This document shows positions 35,658 to 47,538 of a stretch of 64,000 bases of DNA, piece after piece. Source of the stretch: Canna indica (taxonomy: Eukaryota > Streptophyta > Magnoliopsida > Zingiberales > Cannaceae); the NCBI GenBank assembly GCA_034359265.1, contig CP136890.1:78269501-78333500 (forward strand), read 5' to 3'. The translations under genes were made by a program, and so were the position numbers. The first letter of the stretch is position 1, and each line of letters begins with the position of its first letter. Under the pieces are notes generated by a model that had not been told where the DNA came from, made no database searches, and saw nothing but the letters and a program-made list of their open reading frames with translations.

Positions 35658-38600
35658 TAAATAAACCCCCTTGGCTTTTTTTCTAGCATTTATGCTAACA
35701 CTAATCCTGTTATTAGAAATGCTTTTTGGGATGATATTGGTAAACTTCATCTTAATGATATTCCTTGGTTGATGATTGGGGACTTTAATTATATTGTTTC
35801 CCCTGATGATAAATTTGGTGGTCCCCTTTCTCTTTTAATAAAAATATTATTAGTTTGAAGAATTGTATCTCTAACTGTGGTTTTTTTTATTTAGGCTTCA
35901 TTGGGCCTAATTATACTTGGTGTAATAATATGAAGAATGTTTATAGAATTCTTATTAGATTAGATAGAATTTTTGCTAATACTTGTCGGCTGAATTTGTT
36001 TGGTAATTCTACTGTTAAGCATCTTTCTCGAATTGCCTCTGATCATTGTCCTTTAATTCTTAGTATTTTAGATACTGTTAAATCTAGACAGTATAGTTTT
36101 AAGTTTCAAAATTATTGGATTAATTATCATGAAGTTAGAGATATTATAGAACAGTCTTGGAACAGTCATCATGATTCTTCCACCTTTACTAATATTTGTA
36201 GGAACTTATCTATTCTTAGGGGTAAACTTTCTTACTGAAACAAGCATAAATTAGGTAAGTTAGAAGACAACATTGCTAGGGTTAGAGCTATGATTCATGA
36301 TTTAGAAATGAAAGATGGTTCTAATGCTTTTAATGATCTGATTTACTTAATCTTTCTTCCCTTTATAATAGGGCACATGCTTTAAATAGACAAATTTTTA
36401 TTAAGTGGTTGTCTTTTGCTAAAACTAGATGGATTAATAAGGGAGAAAAAAACACTAAGTATTATCAAACTGTTGCTAAAATTAGAAAAAGAAAGAATTT
36501 AATCACTGCTCTTACTATTGATGGCACTATTTTATCCTCGGTTGATGCTATCAGTGATGCTTTTGTTATCTTTTACTCTAATCTCTGGTCTTATCATGAT
36601 TTTGGTTTTTTTAATAATGCATTATTGCTTACCGTGCATAAACTTGAGTCTTTAAAAGTTCCAGATGATTATACTTGTGAATTCTTTAAAAACTACTGGA
36701 ATGTTATTGCTAAAGACTTTGTTTCGACATTCAACTATTTTCATGTTAATGATTCAATTCCATCTGGTTGGAATGATATTTGTCTTATTTTTATTCCTAA
36801 AATTGATAATCCTAGTCGTATTAAAGATTTTAGGCCACTCGCTCTATGTAATGTCACCTATAGAATTTGTGCAAAAGTTATTGCTAATAGAATGAAATCT
36901 TTTCTTAATGATTTGATTTCTTGTCATCAGTCGATTTTTATTGCTAGTAGACCTATCTATGATAATGTGTTAATTGCTCAAGAGTTGCTCATTCCATTCA
37001 TAATTATAAGGTAAGAATCCTATTATTATGATTAAGCTTGATCTTGAAAAAGCCTATGATAGAATTTCTGAGTTCAATTATCAATATGTTGAATTTGTTG
37101 AATTTTCCTTCTAAATTCACTCGTCGAATTCTGGAATGTATCTCTAGTACTAATTTTACATGTTGTATTAATGGTATCATCTCCAAGAGATTTAATGGTT
37201 CTTGTGGCATTAGGTAGGGGGACCTTTTATCCCCCTATCTCTATATTACTGTTAGTCATCTGATTTCTTGTATGCTTAATTCTGCTGGTGATAATGGTAG
37301 GATTAGTTCTGTTAAGATTAAAAATAATCTTGCTATTAATCATCTCAGGTACGCCGATGATATTTTACTTTTATTTACGGCTAATGATAAATCTATTAAT
37401 TATGTTCTTAAATTTTTTGATTTGCATAGTCAAATTACTAATCAGAGGATTAATTTTAACAAATCTGAAAAAAATTTCTCACGTAAGACTCCTCTTACAT
37501 TTAGGAATACCATTGGCAGGAAATTTAATATGAAATATGGTCAATTTCTTTTTAAATATCTTGGCACCATTATTAGTCCTAGAATTCTCCATACTAGTAA
37601 TTATAATTTTTTGATCTATAAGGTTAGTGCTAAACTTAATAATTCGAAAAATGACAGCCTTTCTCAGGCTAGTAGAATTATGTTAATTAAATATGTCCTT
37701 AATTCAGTTCCTCTTCACTCTTTGTGTGTTTCCTCGATTCCTGATTGTGTCATTTATAAAATCAAATCTATTATTAAGAACTTCCTTTGGAGTTCTGATA
37801 GGGAGAAACATAGTTTGCATTTAATCTCTTGGCAGAAAGTGACTCTCCCCACTTCTATGGGGGGTCTTAATATTAGATCACTTGAGACTATGAGATTTGC
37901 TCTTGTTGCTAAGAAGATTTTTCAGATTCTTACTAATCACAATTCTTTGTGGGTTTCTGTCATAAATGCTAAGTTTAACAAGTTATCTCTTTGGCATGGT
38001 AATAATAATAGGAATTACAGTGGTGTTTGGAAACTTATATGTCGTGCCGCTAACATCTTGAAATCTGGTTTTATTAAGCTAATTTATTCTGGTAATAATA
38101 CTTTTCTTTTTTCTGATGCTTGGACCTTTGATATGCCTATGTTAATGAAACCTACTTTTATTAACTCAAACATGATTGATACTAGCTTGTCCGTAAGTTC
38201 CTAGATTGCTAACGGTAGTTGGAAAAATGCTTTGCTTGCTGATATGTTTGGTCCCATGGTGGCGGAGAGGATTTCCAAGATTGCCCTTCCTAGTCATCCC
38301 AATGATGATAATTGGAGTTGGTGGCCTAGTAAATCTGGTTTTATTTGTACTAAATCTGCTTACAATTATATCTCGTCTTTTAATTATACCAATATTTGTA
38401 ATCATCCTAAGTGGACTTTAATTTGGAAAACCAAAGTTGGCCCTCGGATTAAGAATTTTATTTGGAAATTGTTCCATTAAAAACTTCCTACTTCAGATCG
38501 ATTACATCGCTTTGGTATCATTACTTCCCCTAATTGTGTCCTTTGCGGCAACCTTCCGAAAGATATTTCCCATTATCTTTTGGAGTGTGAGGTAGCTAGA

Positions 38601-39328
38601 ACCCTTTGGGAAATAATGGATCGTTGGTTTCCCGGTATTGGCTTGTTGGCTCGGATTTTTTGTGGAAACAGATTTGTCAATCAAGATATGTTTAAATCTT
38701 TCTCTCCTATCATGGTGACTATCTATTTCAACACTTTGTATACTATCTGGATGGTTCGGAATAAAGCAGTTTGTGAACAAATAAAACCTTACTTTAAGAC
38801 CCTATTTGCTAGAGTCATCGCACTTATGATTGACTATGCAAATCTTAATATATCTGAGGGAATAAAGAAGTTAAGTTATTATGGTTGTCCTTGGCCTCCG
38901 CATAATTTAAGGACTTTTAAATAGAATGTTGATGCTTCTTTGTCTCCGGATAGTAATATTGGTTCTTATGCTGTTGTTTGTAGGATTAATGATGATTCTT
39001 TATGTTTTGCTATTGCGAGGGTTAACTTTAACTCTACTATTTAAAAAAATGAGCTTTAGCTATTAAGCTTGCCATTGAGCAGGTTATCTCCCTTAACCAC
39101 AAAAATGTCATTATTGAATTAGATTATAAATTAGTGGTAGATATGTGTAATAAGTTTATGCTAGTAGATTGGCGTATCAAAAATACTATTAATGATATTT
39201 GGCTGGATGCAGGTAAGTTTGAGGAGTTTTCTATTGTTCATGTTGGGAGAAGCGCCAACAAGATTGCTGACTGACTAGCTCAATACGCTAGGAGGATGGA
39301 ACGTAACTTCAACTGGGATCAAAGCTAG
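35658..39328 (+). pseudogene. LINE-1 ORF2, 3' part: endonuclease end, reverse transcriptase, zf-RVT, RNase H
   Basis: Reading resumes after the CACTA target duplication with the second half of the endonuclease: IYANTNPVIRNAFW, WLMIGDFN, then SDHCPL at about 36040. The pre-RT block is at 36409 onward (TRWINKGEKNTKYYQ). The RT shows LIFIPKIDNPSRIKDFRPLA, QSIFIASRPIYDN and KLDLEKAYD, and the catalytic YADD lies at 37350-37361. A zf-RVT segment near 38490-38640 has CVLCG and HYLLECEVARTLW. An RNase H domain at about 38926-39328 has VDAS, ELDYKLVVDM and VGRSANKIAD, stopping at TAG 39326. Several frameshifts and stops separate the pieces. In the live ancestor it primed reverse transcription at nicked DNA. 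Confidence 0.9.
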
Positions 39329-39602
39329 CCTCCGAATTTTTTTAATATTGCTCATAATGATGTAATTTTGTACTCTGGTCCTGGTAGTTAACTCTCCTTG
39401 TTCGTCTTTCTGGAAAAAAAAAGTTTTGGTTTATCAAATTAACCTATTTAATTAAATATCATTGAATTAAATATATGATTAAGCTTTTAGTTAATGTTAG
39501 TTAGTTAACTATCTTTCTACTATTGAATGTGTTTTGTTTACATGTTTTATTTGCACATAGCAAGTGGAAAATGTTATTAAAAAGAATGATATATAGTTTT
39601 AT

Positions 39603-39830
39603 GGGAAAATTAATGAAAATATCCCGAACTATTGAGTTTTTAACAAATCTGACACATACTTTTATTTATAACTAATTTATACTCGAACTTTCATTTTGAT
39701 ATCAATTGTATACTCTCATCAGCTGGGTGTAAAGTAGCTGTCATTTGCTGACGTGGACTGCACAATAAGCCTAAATAAATTATTTTTTATTCAAAATTGC
39801 TCCGTCAGCATTTGATCCACGTCACCATGA
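39603..39830. repeat. MULE left TIR
   Basis: About 228 bp matching the complement of 59022-59255 with scattered differences. The element starts GGGAAAATTAATGAAAATAT. Confidence 0.92.
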
Positions 39831-40029
39831 TTAGTTTAAAAAATATATTAAAAAATCTTCATTGCCATGTCAGTCATAGATTTAAAAAAAAGAGGGAAAA
39901 AAACAAAACCCTAAGATTTCTACCGAATCTCCACTCTCTCGAACGCAACTCTCCTTGTCGTCGGAAGCTTCCTATCGCCTCTGGCCTGTCGCCTACCGAA
40001 TCTTCAAGCTGGTTGTTTTTGGTTGTTTG

Positions 40030-40193
40030 TCGCCTACCAAATCTTCATTGCCTCTTCGCTTGTTGCCTGGAGCTATCGCCTCTTTGTCGCCGGTTTATTT
40101 TCGCCTCTTTGTCGCCTACCGAATCTTCATTGCCTCTGCACCTATCACCTGCAGCTGTAGCATCTTTGTCGCCGATTTGTTTTCGCCTCTTTG
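40030..40193 (+). repeat. 82-bp tandem duplication in the GRF-gene leader
   Basis: TCGCCTACC-AATCTTCATTG...TTTTCGCCTCTTTG at 40030-40111 repeats at 40112-40193, with a shorter partial copy at 39989. The surrounding pyrimidine-rich sequence, with AAACCCTAA at about 39905, looks like a plant 5' leader. Open frames through it are low in complexity and not called as genes. Confidence 0.75.
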
Positions 40194-40659
40194 TCACCTG
40201 GACTGCCCTATTCTTCACCACCTCTTTGTTGCCCCCGAACCAGACATCTCACCCCAAGGTAAAGAAATCTGAACCCAAGTATTCGGTAGTTGATATTCTC
40301 TTTAGGATTTGATATTCCCTTTAGGATTTGATATCAGTAGTTGATATCAGTTTAGTATTCAGTAAATAAATCTGAAGTACTTTGTTAATTGAGGCTCATA
40401 GTACTTGAATGTTTACGGTTCAGTTTGACAGCTGCAAAGATGAAATCAAAGCTAACAGATAAATGAATTTTCCCTTTAGGATACTGATATCATTAATTTT
40501 CCCTTTAGTTTAGTTTACGGTTTATCACATTTCATTAATTTAGGATACTGATATCATTAATTTTCGCTTTAGGATACTTCTTGAGTACTTGTTGATACAT
40601 GAAATATTTTTCTCATGCCTTAATTGATCTTACTATTTATGAGATTTTTGCACTAGACA

Positions 40660-41193
40660 ATGGCATCAACATCAAAATCAAAACCAATATCAACGGAGAT
40701 TGATGAAGTCTCTATACGCTCGTCAATGTCTCCACCAATTTGTGATCATAAGTTTGCGGCTTGCTTGTTAACATCAAATACGAAGAAAAATCCTCGAAGA
40801 AGATTTTCGAGATGCATACATTGGAAGGTTTATCTACTTAGAATCATTTTTTATCTACAGGAATCATTTTAAATAACAAATTTTTGTTATGACATCTAAC
40901 TTGAATTTTCTCTTTTAAGTAGGACGATGATTGTGATTTCTTTGAGTGGCATGATCATGAATACTTTGGACGAGCAAAGGAAGCTTTGCACCACTTAAGT
41001 ATGGATAACGATAATCTCAAACAACATGTCATGCTACTTCAACAGAAGAAATATTCTTGAAAAGGAGAACAAGAAGCTTCAAGAAAAATGCAGAGTCATG
41101 AAAGCCCAAAATGATAAAATGATGGCGAAAGTTAGATTACTATTTGGTGCTTTGATTGTAGTATGCATTACTACTACTTATAATCTCATGTAA
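40660..41193 (+). pseudogene. GRF zinc finger / coiled coil / TM protein carried by the MULE, frameshifted
   Basis: Exon 1 (40660-40827, ATG at 40660) and exon 2 (from 40923, after an intron 40828-40922 with AAG|GT and AG borders) join in phase. The joined frame covers a GRF-type zinc finger: C-D-H at the start, SNTKKNPRRRFSRC across the middle, and CDFFEWHDHE after the intron. A leucine-spaced coiled coil follows. The frame stops at a TGA near 41060. Shifted by one base, the sequence continues as ILEKENKKLQEKCR and ends in a hydrophobic segment LLFGALIVVCITTTYNLM with TAA at 41191. GRF finger, coiled coil and C-terminal membrane anchor is a known plant layout. It lies inside the MULE, opposite in strand to the transposase. 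It is either a captured host gene or an accessory gene of the element. Confidence 0.72.
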
Positions 41194-41269
41194 TGGTCGA
41201 ATGGATTGGTAGTAGTTGGTTGTAGATTTGATACTAGTTTATTGGCTAATGTAATTTGATACTTTTAAG

Positions 41270-41610
41270 GGCTCTACTTTTAATTAGTAGTTGGTTGGAT
41301 TGGTAATAGTTGGTTGTGGATATTGGTGTTGTTGTAATTTGGTATCAGTTTATCACTAATATTGATTTTAAAATATTGAAATATTATTGTATCAATTTAT
41401 CACTAATGAAATATTGTTGATGTTGTATCAGTTTGTTGAAATATTGGTTGTTGTTGAAATATTCGTGTTGTTGTTGATATCAGTTTGTTGTTGTAGTACT
41501 GATTTTGGAATGTGTTGCTTTATAACAGCTTATCACTAATGAAATAATATTATTGATATCAGTTTGTTGTTATATATATATTGTTGTTGTACAACATGCT
41601 TTATAACCAC
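41270..41610. repeat. TTGTTG/GATATCAG low-complexity region
   Basis: Recurring GTTGTTG and ATCAGTTTGTTG words interrupted by AATATTG. No gene is visible from 41200 to 42680 on either strand. A 67-codon frame at 41815 has no domain. Confidence 0.7.
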
Positions 41611-42312
41611 ACTGCATTACTAATGAATTCATAAACATACAGTGATTCAGTATCCAAAATAGTATTTGTTTAAACAATATCCAAAAGAACTTGTTTACAC
41701 TGATTCAGTATCCAATACAATATATATTGGTGATTCAATATTTGTTTACACTGATTCATAACAAAAAAACTTTATAACCAAAAAGCTTTATAACCAAAAT
41801 TCTTTAAAACCAAAATGCTTCCAGTAGTCTTCATTCTTTACAGTATCAACATATCTATCAACATATACAGTATCAACGGTACCAATTTCTTGGATTCAAG
41901 TTTGTTGGATTCATGGGTGATGTTCGGGATCCTTGAATTGGATGCTCATCATGCTGACTTCCTTGCACCCTCCCACCATGTTCACGAATCAATGAGCCAC
42001 CCATCCCATTCACCATGAGATGAGCATACAGATAGACTTGTTCCAGGCATCTAACGAAAATATTATGTACATGTCAGTATCCTAATTTCAAAATTAAGCT
42101 TCCAATAGATGAGAGAACTTACTCTAAAATATGTATTTCCGATTTCTTCACCTACGAAAATTCCAAATCCTTGAGATGTCATTGTTTGTTCTCTAGAAAA
42201 GGCCTAGTTAATTATTAAGAAATAAATGCAATGAGTCTATATGACATATTGTTAGTCAATTAGTAAGAAATAAAAGAAATTAATCTTATTGTTGTATAGC
42301 TTGAGATTCTTG

Positions 42313-42333
42313 CCCCCCCCCCCCCCCCCCCCC
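42313..42333. repeat. Poly-C tract, C21
   Basis: Twenty-one consecutive C residues followed by a short Ser/Leu-type repeat (CTACCTCTTCCACT). Length is likely unstable. Confidence 0.9.
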
Positions 42334-42419
42334 TCGACTACCTCTGCCACTAGATGTAGCTCTACCTCTTCCACTGGATTTAGCTCTACCTCTTCCACTA
42401 GATGTAGCCTATAAGTATC

Positions 42420-42680
42420 AGGATAAGTATCATATCAGTATCATTTCCAAAAAATAAGTATCATTTCCAATAAGATGTAGCCTTTATACTGATATCAGGA
42501 TACTGATATCAAGAGTATCATTTTGATACTGATACTGGGATACTAATATCAATATCATTTTGATACTGATATCAGTATCCTTAGATACTGATATCAGGAT
42601 ACTAATATCAGTATCATTTTGATACTAATATCAGCATCTTCATTTTGATACATATTAATATCAGTATTTGTTTTACAATT
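42420..42680. repeat. GATACTGATATCAGTATC palindromic repeats
   Basis: Many overlapping copies of GATACTGATATCAGTATC and its shorter forms, each nearly self-complementary, separated by ATTTT. The cluster lies just downstream of the MULE transposase gene (on its minus strand). Confidence 0.85.
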
Positions 42681-42689
42681 ACCTCAGTA

Positions 42690-44420
42690 TGTGATGAAGA
42701 TGCTTGGGCCCTAAGAGGACAACTTCGTCTTCATGCATTTCTCTCCTCTTTTGGCCGGCCGGACATCTTTTTTACATGAGGTAAAACAGGAGGCCCTTCA
42801 ACTTCTGGCCATGTATCCTTCCCGGTCAAAGGCTCTATGAGGAATTCATATGTCTTCAAATAGGCCTATCTCTTATAGTAATTATCAACATATTGATCTG
42901 GATCCTCTTTCAACCAAGATATGCATGAGATGACATGTTTGCAAGGTATGCCACAGATATCCAAATAACAACATGAACATGTGCGATTATACAAATTAAC
43001 AACATGTTCCCTACTGGAGTGACATGGCAAAAATTTGTTTCAGTCTTATTTTTCTCAAACTTTTTTCGTATTCTTGGACATATATCGTCGTTGCTTTTGG
43101 ACATAATCTCCTTCTTAGCATGCATCATTGCCATCAACATACGTCGAATGTCTTCAAGCATATCAATTAGAGGCTTTGACCTTGCCTTTAAAATATATCC
43201 ATTGAATGTCTCGCATATATTGCTTGTAACTACTTTGCATTTGCATTGTGTACTAATAGAAGCCTGACAAAATTTTTGCACTCCAATTGCATTAAAATCT
43301 TCATATGCCCGGCGTGAAATAGCTGCAAGCTCATTCAAGGCTCTTTTAAATTCTGATTCAACAATGCATCTGACAATCCTCCAAAAGCATGATTTAAGGA
43401 CATGATCATTGTGTTTCTTCTTCCAATTGGTGTAAACATGTCTAGCATAATTCTGATGCTCCGCAGCAGGCACTCGTTGTTTGATTGCATACTCAAGACC
43501 CTAAGTGACCAATATATATCAATCTATTAGTACATATAATCAGTATATATCAGTAATTATATGCATAAGTATATCAACAAGCATACATATAAAACTCATT
43601 AAACGAAACTAAAACTTACTTTTTGCTGGTCACTTATAAGGGTCCAACCATACCCATGATCAATGCACAAGTCATCAAATAAGAGGCCTAAGAACCAACT
43701 CCACGAATCATAATTTTCTCCTTCTACAACGGCCCAAGCAATAGAAAATATTTGATTATTTTTGTCTCTTCCTATTGCCGAAAGCAACTGTCCGCCAAGA
43801 AACGTTTTCAAAAAACACCCATCAAATCCAATTATTGTTCTACAGCCCTAAAGAAATCCATTTTTTAGAGCATCGAATCCAATATACAAATGTTTGAAGA
43901 TTGGAGGTGCACCAGTAAATTCCTGATCACACAAAACACTGAACAAGCTTCTTGGGTTGACAATTCGAAGTTGTGCTATATATGAATCAAACATAGCATA
44001 GTGATCTTCAACTGATCTCCTAAGTCTTTTTAAAGCTTCCCACTTTGCTCTATAACTTTTCATTCTGGGTATGCTGATGTAGAATTTGCTAAGCAAATCC
44101 TTCTCCATTTCTTCCACACTCCTATCCAACTTACTGTGGCTTGTCTATTCCTCATATTTCTTGAACAGCTATGTTCATTCACGTAGGCCTTAACCATAAT
44201 TGTCATCTCATTCTTCAACCAACTGACATATATCCTCCACGGGCAACCCATAGTGCACTTGGCTTCCATTCTTTGAGGACAACTTTTGCTCCATTTGATG
44301 TTATAGCCATTGACAATAGAATAGTTTTGGACAACATGTTTAAATTGAGCATTGGACTCAAATTTCATCCCAACTTCAAACACCACATCCTGCAACTCAC
44401 AATTTGGATTATATACTCTC
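42690..44420 (-). pseudogene. MULE transposase (mudrA-like), 5'-truncated and frameshifted
   Basis: Read from 44420 downward. A MuDR-type DNA-binding region comes first: VGMKFESNAQFKHVVQNYS, KCTMGCPWRI, SCSRN. The transposase core follows: IGFDGCFLKT-like, FSIAWAVVEGENYDSWSWFL, LISDQQK. Next is SNICETFNGYILKARSKPLI. A SWIM finger then appears only after a frame change near 43010 (CSC...CGIPCKH). The C-terminal tail near 42830-42740 has KDTWPEVEGPP and SGRPK. Gaps between 43811 and 43848 and between 43473 and 43599 hold an in-frame stop and a probable intron. The expected extreme N terminus is missing because the coding sequence runs straight into a truncated LTR. In a live element this enzyme cuts at the TIRs. 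Confidence 0.87.
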
Positions 44421-45851
44421 AAGTTTCGATCTTCATTTTGATGAGAACAAACATGTATGTAATCTATGTGTGAAGTTTGGAGTTCAGGTTGAGGTTGCGA
44501 GCATGCGAAGTTCGTTCAAACGAAATGAAAGAAAATACTGTCAAAGAAACGGAAGAAGAAAACGTCAAACAAAGGCTCGGGTATAGATCAAGTAGAAAAC
44601 ATGTAATATACCCCTAGGATGATTTTATCCCAAGTCAAATTGTAAAGTTATCCAAGTTAAAACTTGGTAACTAAACCCATGAAAAAGCATGTAACAAATT
44701 CAAAGTAAAAAAATCAGCCTCGGCCTGAGTTCGATCGACTGAACAAGGCAGAACTCTGGCAGTAGCCTATTCGGTCGACCGGTCGATTGACCGAATGATG
44801 CCACAAAACGGCAGTAGCCATTCGGTCAACCTATCGGTCGATCGAAGTTGACAAAAAATTGGCAGAAGGCTACGTCGGTCGACCGACCGAAGCCAAAATT
44901 TGGCAGAAGGTGCATCGGTCGACCGATCGGTCGACACGATTGAAGATCGCAAATCGCGCCTCTAGCATAACTACATCGGTCGACCGGTCGATCGACTGGA
45001 CTGCGAATCAATGAAGTTGTGATCCATTCGGTCGACCCATCGATCAACCAGATAGCGAGAGTAAAGCACAGAAAGGGTAGTGGTCGATCGGTCGGTTGAC
45101 CGATGATCGACCGGCAAGCAACCGAACGGCTGTAACAGCTAGTATTTTTCTCATTGAACTGCCTGTTCAGTTAAGGGTTATAAATAACCCTCACCTAACT
45201 CCCTTAAGACTTATTGGAGATATTATTGAGTATTTTTAAGAAGTGATTTAAGCCTTCAAAGAGATCGATTGTTGCGCGCTCTGTTCTTCCGTCAATGTTC
45301 TTCTTCAAGCGCCCACTGCTCCTCAACTCTGCTACGACTCAAGCTCATTTACTGGCAAGTTGAAGGCTTGAAGGCTTGGAAAAAGAGCATTGGTTCTTCT
45401 CTCAAATTCCTAGCTCTTTTTCATTGTATTTGAAGTTATTTTAAAAACTTATTTTCACCTGTAATAGCTTGCTAGGTGTGCTAGAGAAACATTTAGGGTT
45501 AGACTTTGTAGATTTGTGTTTTGCCTAGGTGAATAGGTTTGAGGAGTTCTCAAAGAGATGAAAATTGTATCCTCAGTTGTATTCAAAGGGAAACACAAGT
45601 TCTATAAAGTAGTTGGTTAGAAATCCTTGGTGTGGAGCTAAGGTAGTGGAGTAGACGGTTGGCCGAACCACTATAAATACTTGTGTTAGCATTGTCAGTT
45701 GTTTGTGGTTCTTGCTTTATATTTATTGTTTCTGTTTTCTATAAATATCGTGCTTAGCCTAACTAATCAAGAAACGATTAAAATTGGATTTAGGCTAATA
45801 AATTAATTAACACACTATTCACCCCCCTCTAGTATGTCATTTCACCCAACA
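44419..45851 (+). repeat. 5' LTR, first copy, lacking its first ~25 bp
   Basis: Matches the 3' LTR from CTTCGATCTTCATTTTGATG onward and ends in CACCCAACA at 45851. The canonical TGTTGGCTTAAGG start is absent and MULE transposase sequence takes its place. Confidence 0.88.
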
Positions 45852-45853
45852 TT

Positions 45854-45865
45854 TGGTATCAGAGC
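45854..45865 (+). promoter_or_regulatory. Primer-binding site, first copy
   Basis: TGGTATCAGAGC, complementary to the 3' end of initiator Met-tRNA, two bases after the LTR end. A second copy lies at 47474-47485. Confidence 0.9.
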
Positions 45866-45918
45866 GGGTCGTAGATTGTGATTTCACCACCCCTTCTATA
45901 TTTTGTCTCGATCCTAAA

Positions 45919-46209
45919 ATGACACTAGAGTCGGTAGTATTTTCACCTCCTAGGTTCGATGAATCGAACTTTGGTCTTTGGAAGTCTAGGATGTACACCT
46001 ACATGAAGACTAGAGGCTTTGGAGTTTATAACATGTTAAAATTTGAATACACTTTTCCTAAAATTGACATGCATGATTGGAGTGAACTTGATAAGAAAAT
46101 ATTTCAGGTTGAGGTTGCGATAAGCATGCGAAGTTCGTTCAAACAAAACGAAAGAAAATACTGTCAAAGAAACGGAAGAAGAAAACGTCAAATAAAGGCT
46201 CGGGTATAG
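45919..46209 (+). pseudogene. Truncated gag start, fused to LTR sequence
   Basis: The ATG at 45919 begins the same gag N terminus as at 47539 (SPPRFDESNFGLWKSRMYTY). After about 62 residues it crosses the duplication junction at 46103 and reads LTR sequence until a stop at 46207. It is a by-product of the duplication. Confidence 0.88.
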
Positions 46210-47471
46210 ATCAAGTAGAAATCATGTAATACACCCCTTGGATGATTTTATCCCAAGTCAAATTGTAAAGTTATCCAAGTTGAAACTTGGTAACTAAACC
46301 ATGAAAAAGCATGTAACAAATTCAAAGTAAAAAATCAGCCTCGGCCTGAGTTCGATCGACCGAACAAGGCAGAACTCTGGCAGTAGCCTATTCGGTCGAC
46401 CGGTCGATTGACCGAATGATGCCACAAAACGGCAGTAGCCATTGGTCAACCTGTCGATCGACCGAAGTTGGCAAAAAATTGGCAGAAGGCTACGTCGGTC
46501 GACCGACCGAAGCCAAAATTTGGCAGAAGATGCATCGATCGATCGATCAGTCGACACGATTGAAGATCACAAATCGCGCCTCTAGCTTAACTACATCGGT
46601 CGACCGGTCAACCGACCGGACTGCGGATCAATGAAGTCACGATCCATTCGGTCGACCCGTCGATCAACCAGACAGCGAGAGTAAAGCATAGAAAGGGTAG
46701 CGGTCGATCGGTCGGTCGACCGATGATCGATCGGCAAGCAACCGAACGACTGTAACAGCTAGTTTTTTTCTCATTGAACCGCCCATTCAGTTGAGGGTTA
46801 TAAATAACCCTCACCTAACTCCCTTAAGACTTATTGGAGATATTATTGAGTATTTTTAAGAAGTGATTTAAACCTTCAAAGAGATCGATTGTTGCGCGCT
46901 CTGTTCTTCCGTCAATGTTCTTCTTCAAGCGCCCACTGCTCCTCAACTCTGCTACGACTCAAGCTCATTTACTGGCAAGTTGAAGGCTTGAAGGCTTGGA
47001 AAAAGAGCATTGGTTCTTCTCTCAAATTCCTAGCTCTTTTTCATTGTATTTGAAGTTATTTTAAAAACTTATTTTCACCTGTAATAGCTTGCTAGGTGTG
47101 CTAGAGAAACACTTAGGGTTAGACTTTGTAGATTTGTGTTTTGCCTAGGTGAATAGGTTTGAGGAGTTCTCAAAGAGGTGAGAATTGTGTCCTCAGTTGT
47201 ATTCAAAGGGAAACATAAGTTCTATAAAGTAGTTGGTTAGAAATTCTTGGTGTGGAGCCAAGCTAGTGGAGTAGACGGTTGGCCGAACCATTATAAATAC
47301 TTGTGTTAGCATTGTCAGTTGTTTGTGGTTATTGCTTTATATTTATTATTTTCGTTTACTATAATTATCGTGCTTAGCCTAACTAATCAAGAAACGATTA
47401 AAATTGGATTTAGTCTAATAAATTAGTTAACACACTATTCACCCCTCTCTAGTATGCTATTTCACCCAATA
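46107..47471 (+). repeat. Second (internal) LTR copy
   Basis: LTR sequence from the TTCAG junction to CACCCAATA at 47471. Its last bases (CCAATA) are mutated relative to CCAACA. Confidence 0.9.
46793..46812 (+). promoter_or_regulatory. LTR TATA box inside a 20-bp inverted repeat
   Basis: GAGGGTTAT-AA-ATAACCCTC has nine-base arms around a TATAAATA core. The same structure is at 58344-58363, and with one arm mismatch at 45173-45192. It is the best candidate for the LTR promoter. Confidence 0.65.
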
Positions 47472-47538
47472 TTTGGTATCAGAGCGGGTCGTAGATTGTG
47501 ATTTCACCATCCCTTCTATATTTTGTCTCGATCCTAAA

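Larger units (their letters stand above)
24808..39420 (+). mobile_element. LINE-1: full-length non-LTR retrotransposon with 9-bp TSD, split by CACTA-1
   Basis: A 9-bp direct repeat AAGTTTTGG lies at 24799-24807 and at 39421-39429, right after the A-tail (about 39414-39422). Inside, in order, are ORF1 (DUF4283), ORF2 endonuclease, the CACTA insertion, the rest of the endonuclease, the RT with YADD, zf-RVT and RNase H. Without CACTA-1 the element is about 6.1 kb, the normal length for plant L1-like LINEs. Multiple stops show it is inactive. Confidence 0.92.

Noticed and set aside
44720..45120. CRISPR-like repeat-spacer pattern of GATC words
   Set aside because: Repeats are short palindromes of variable length inside an LTR and spacers are themselves repeated; nothing else suggests a prokaryotic array.
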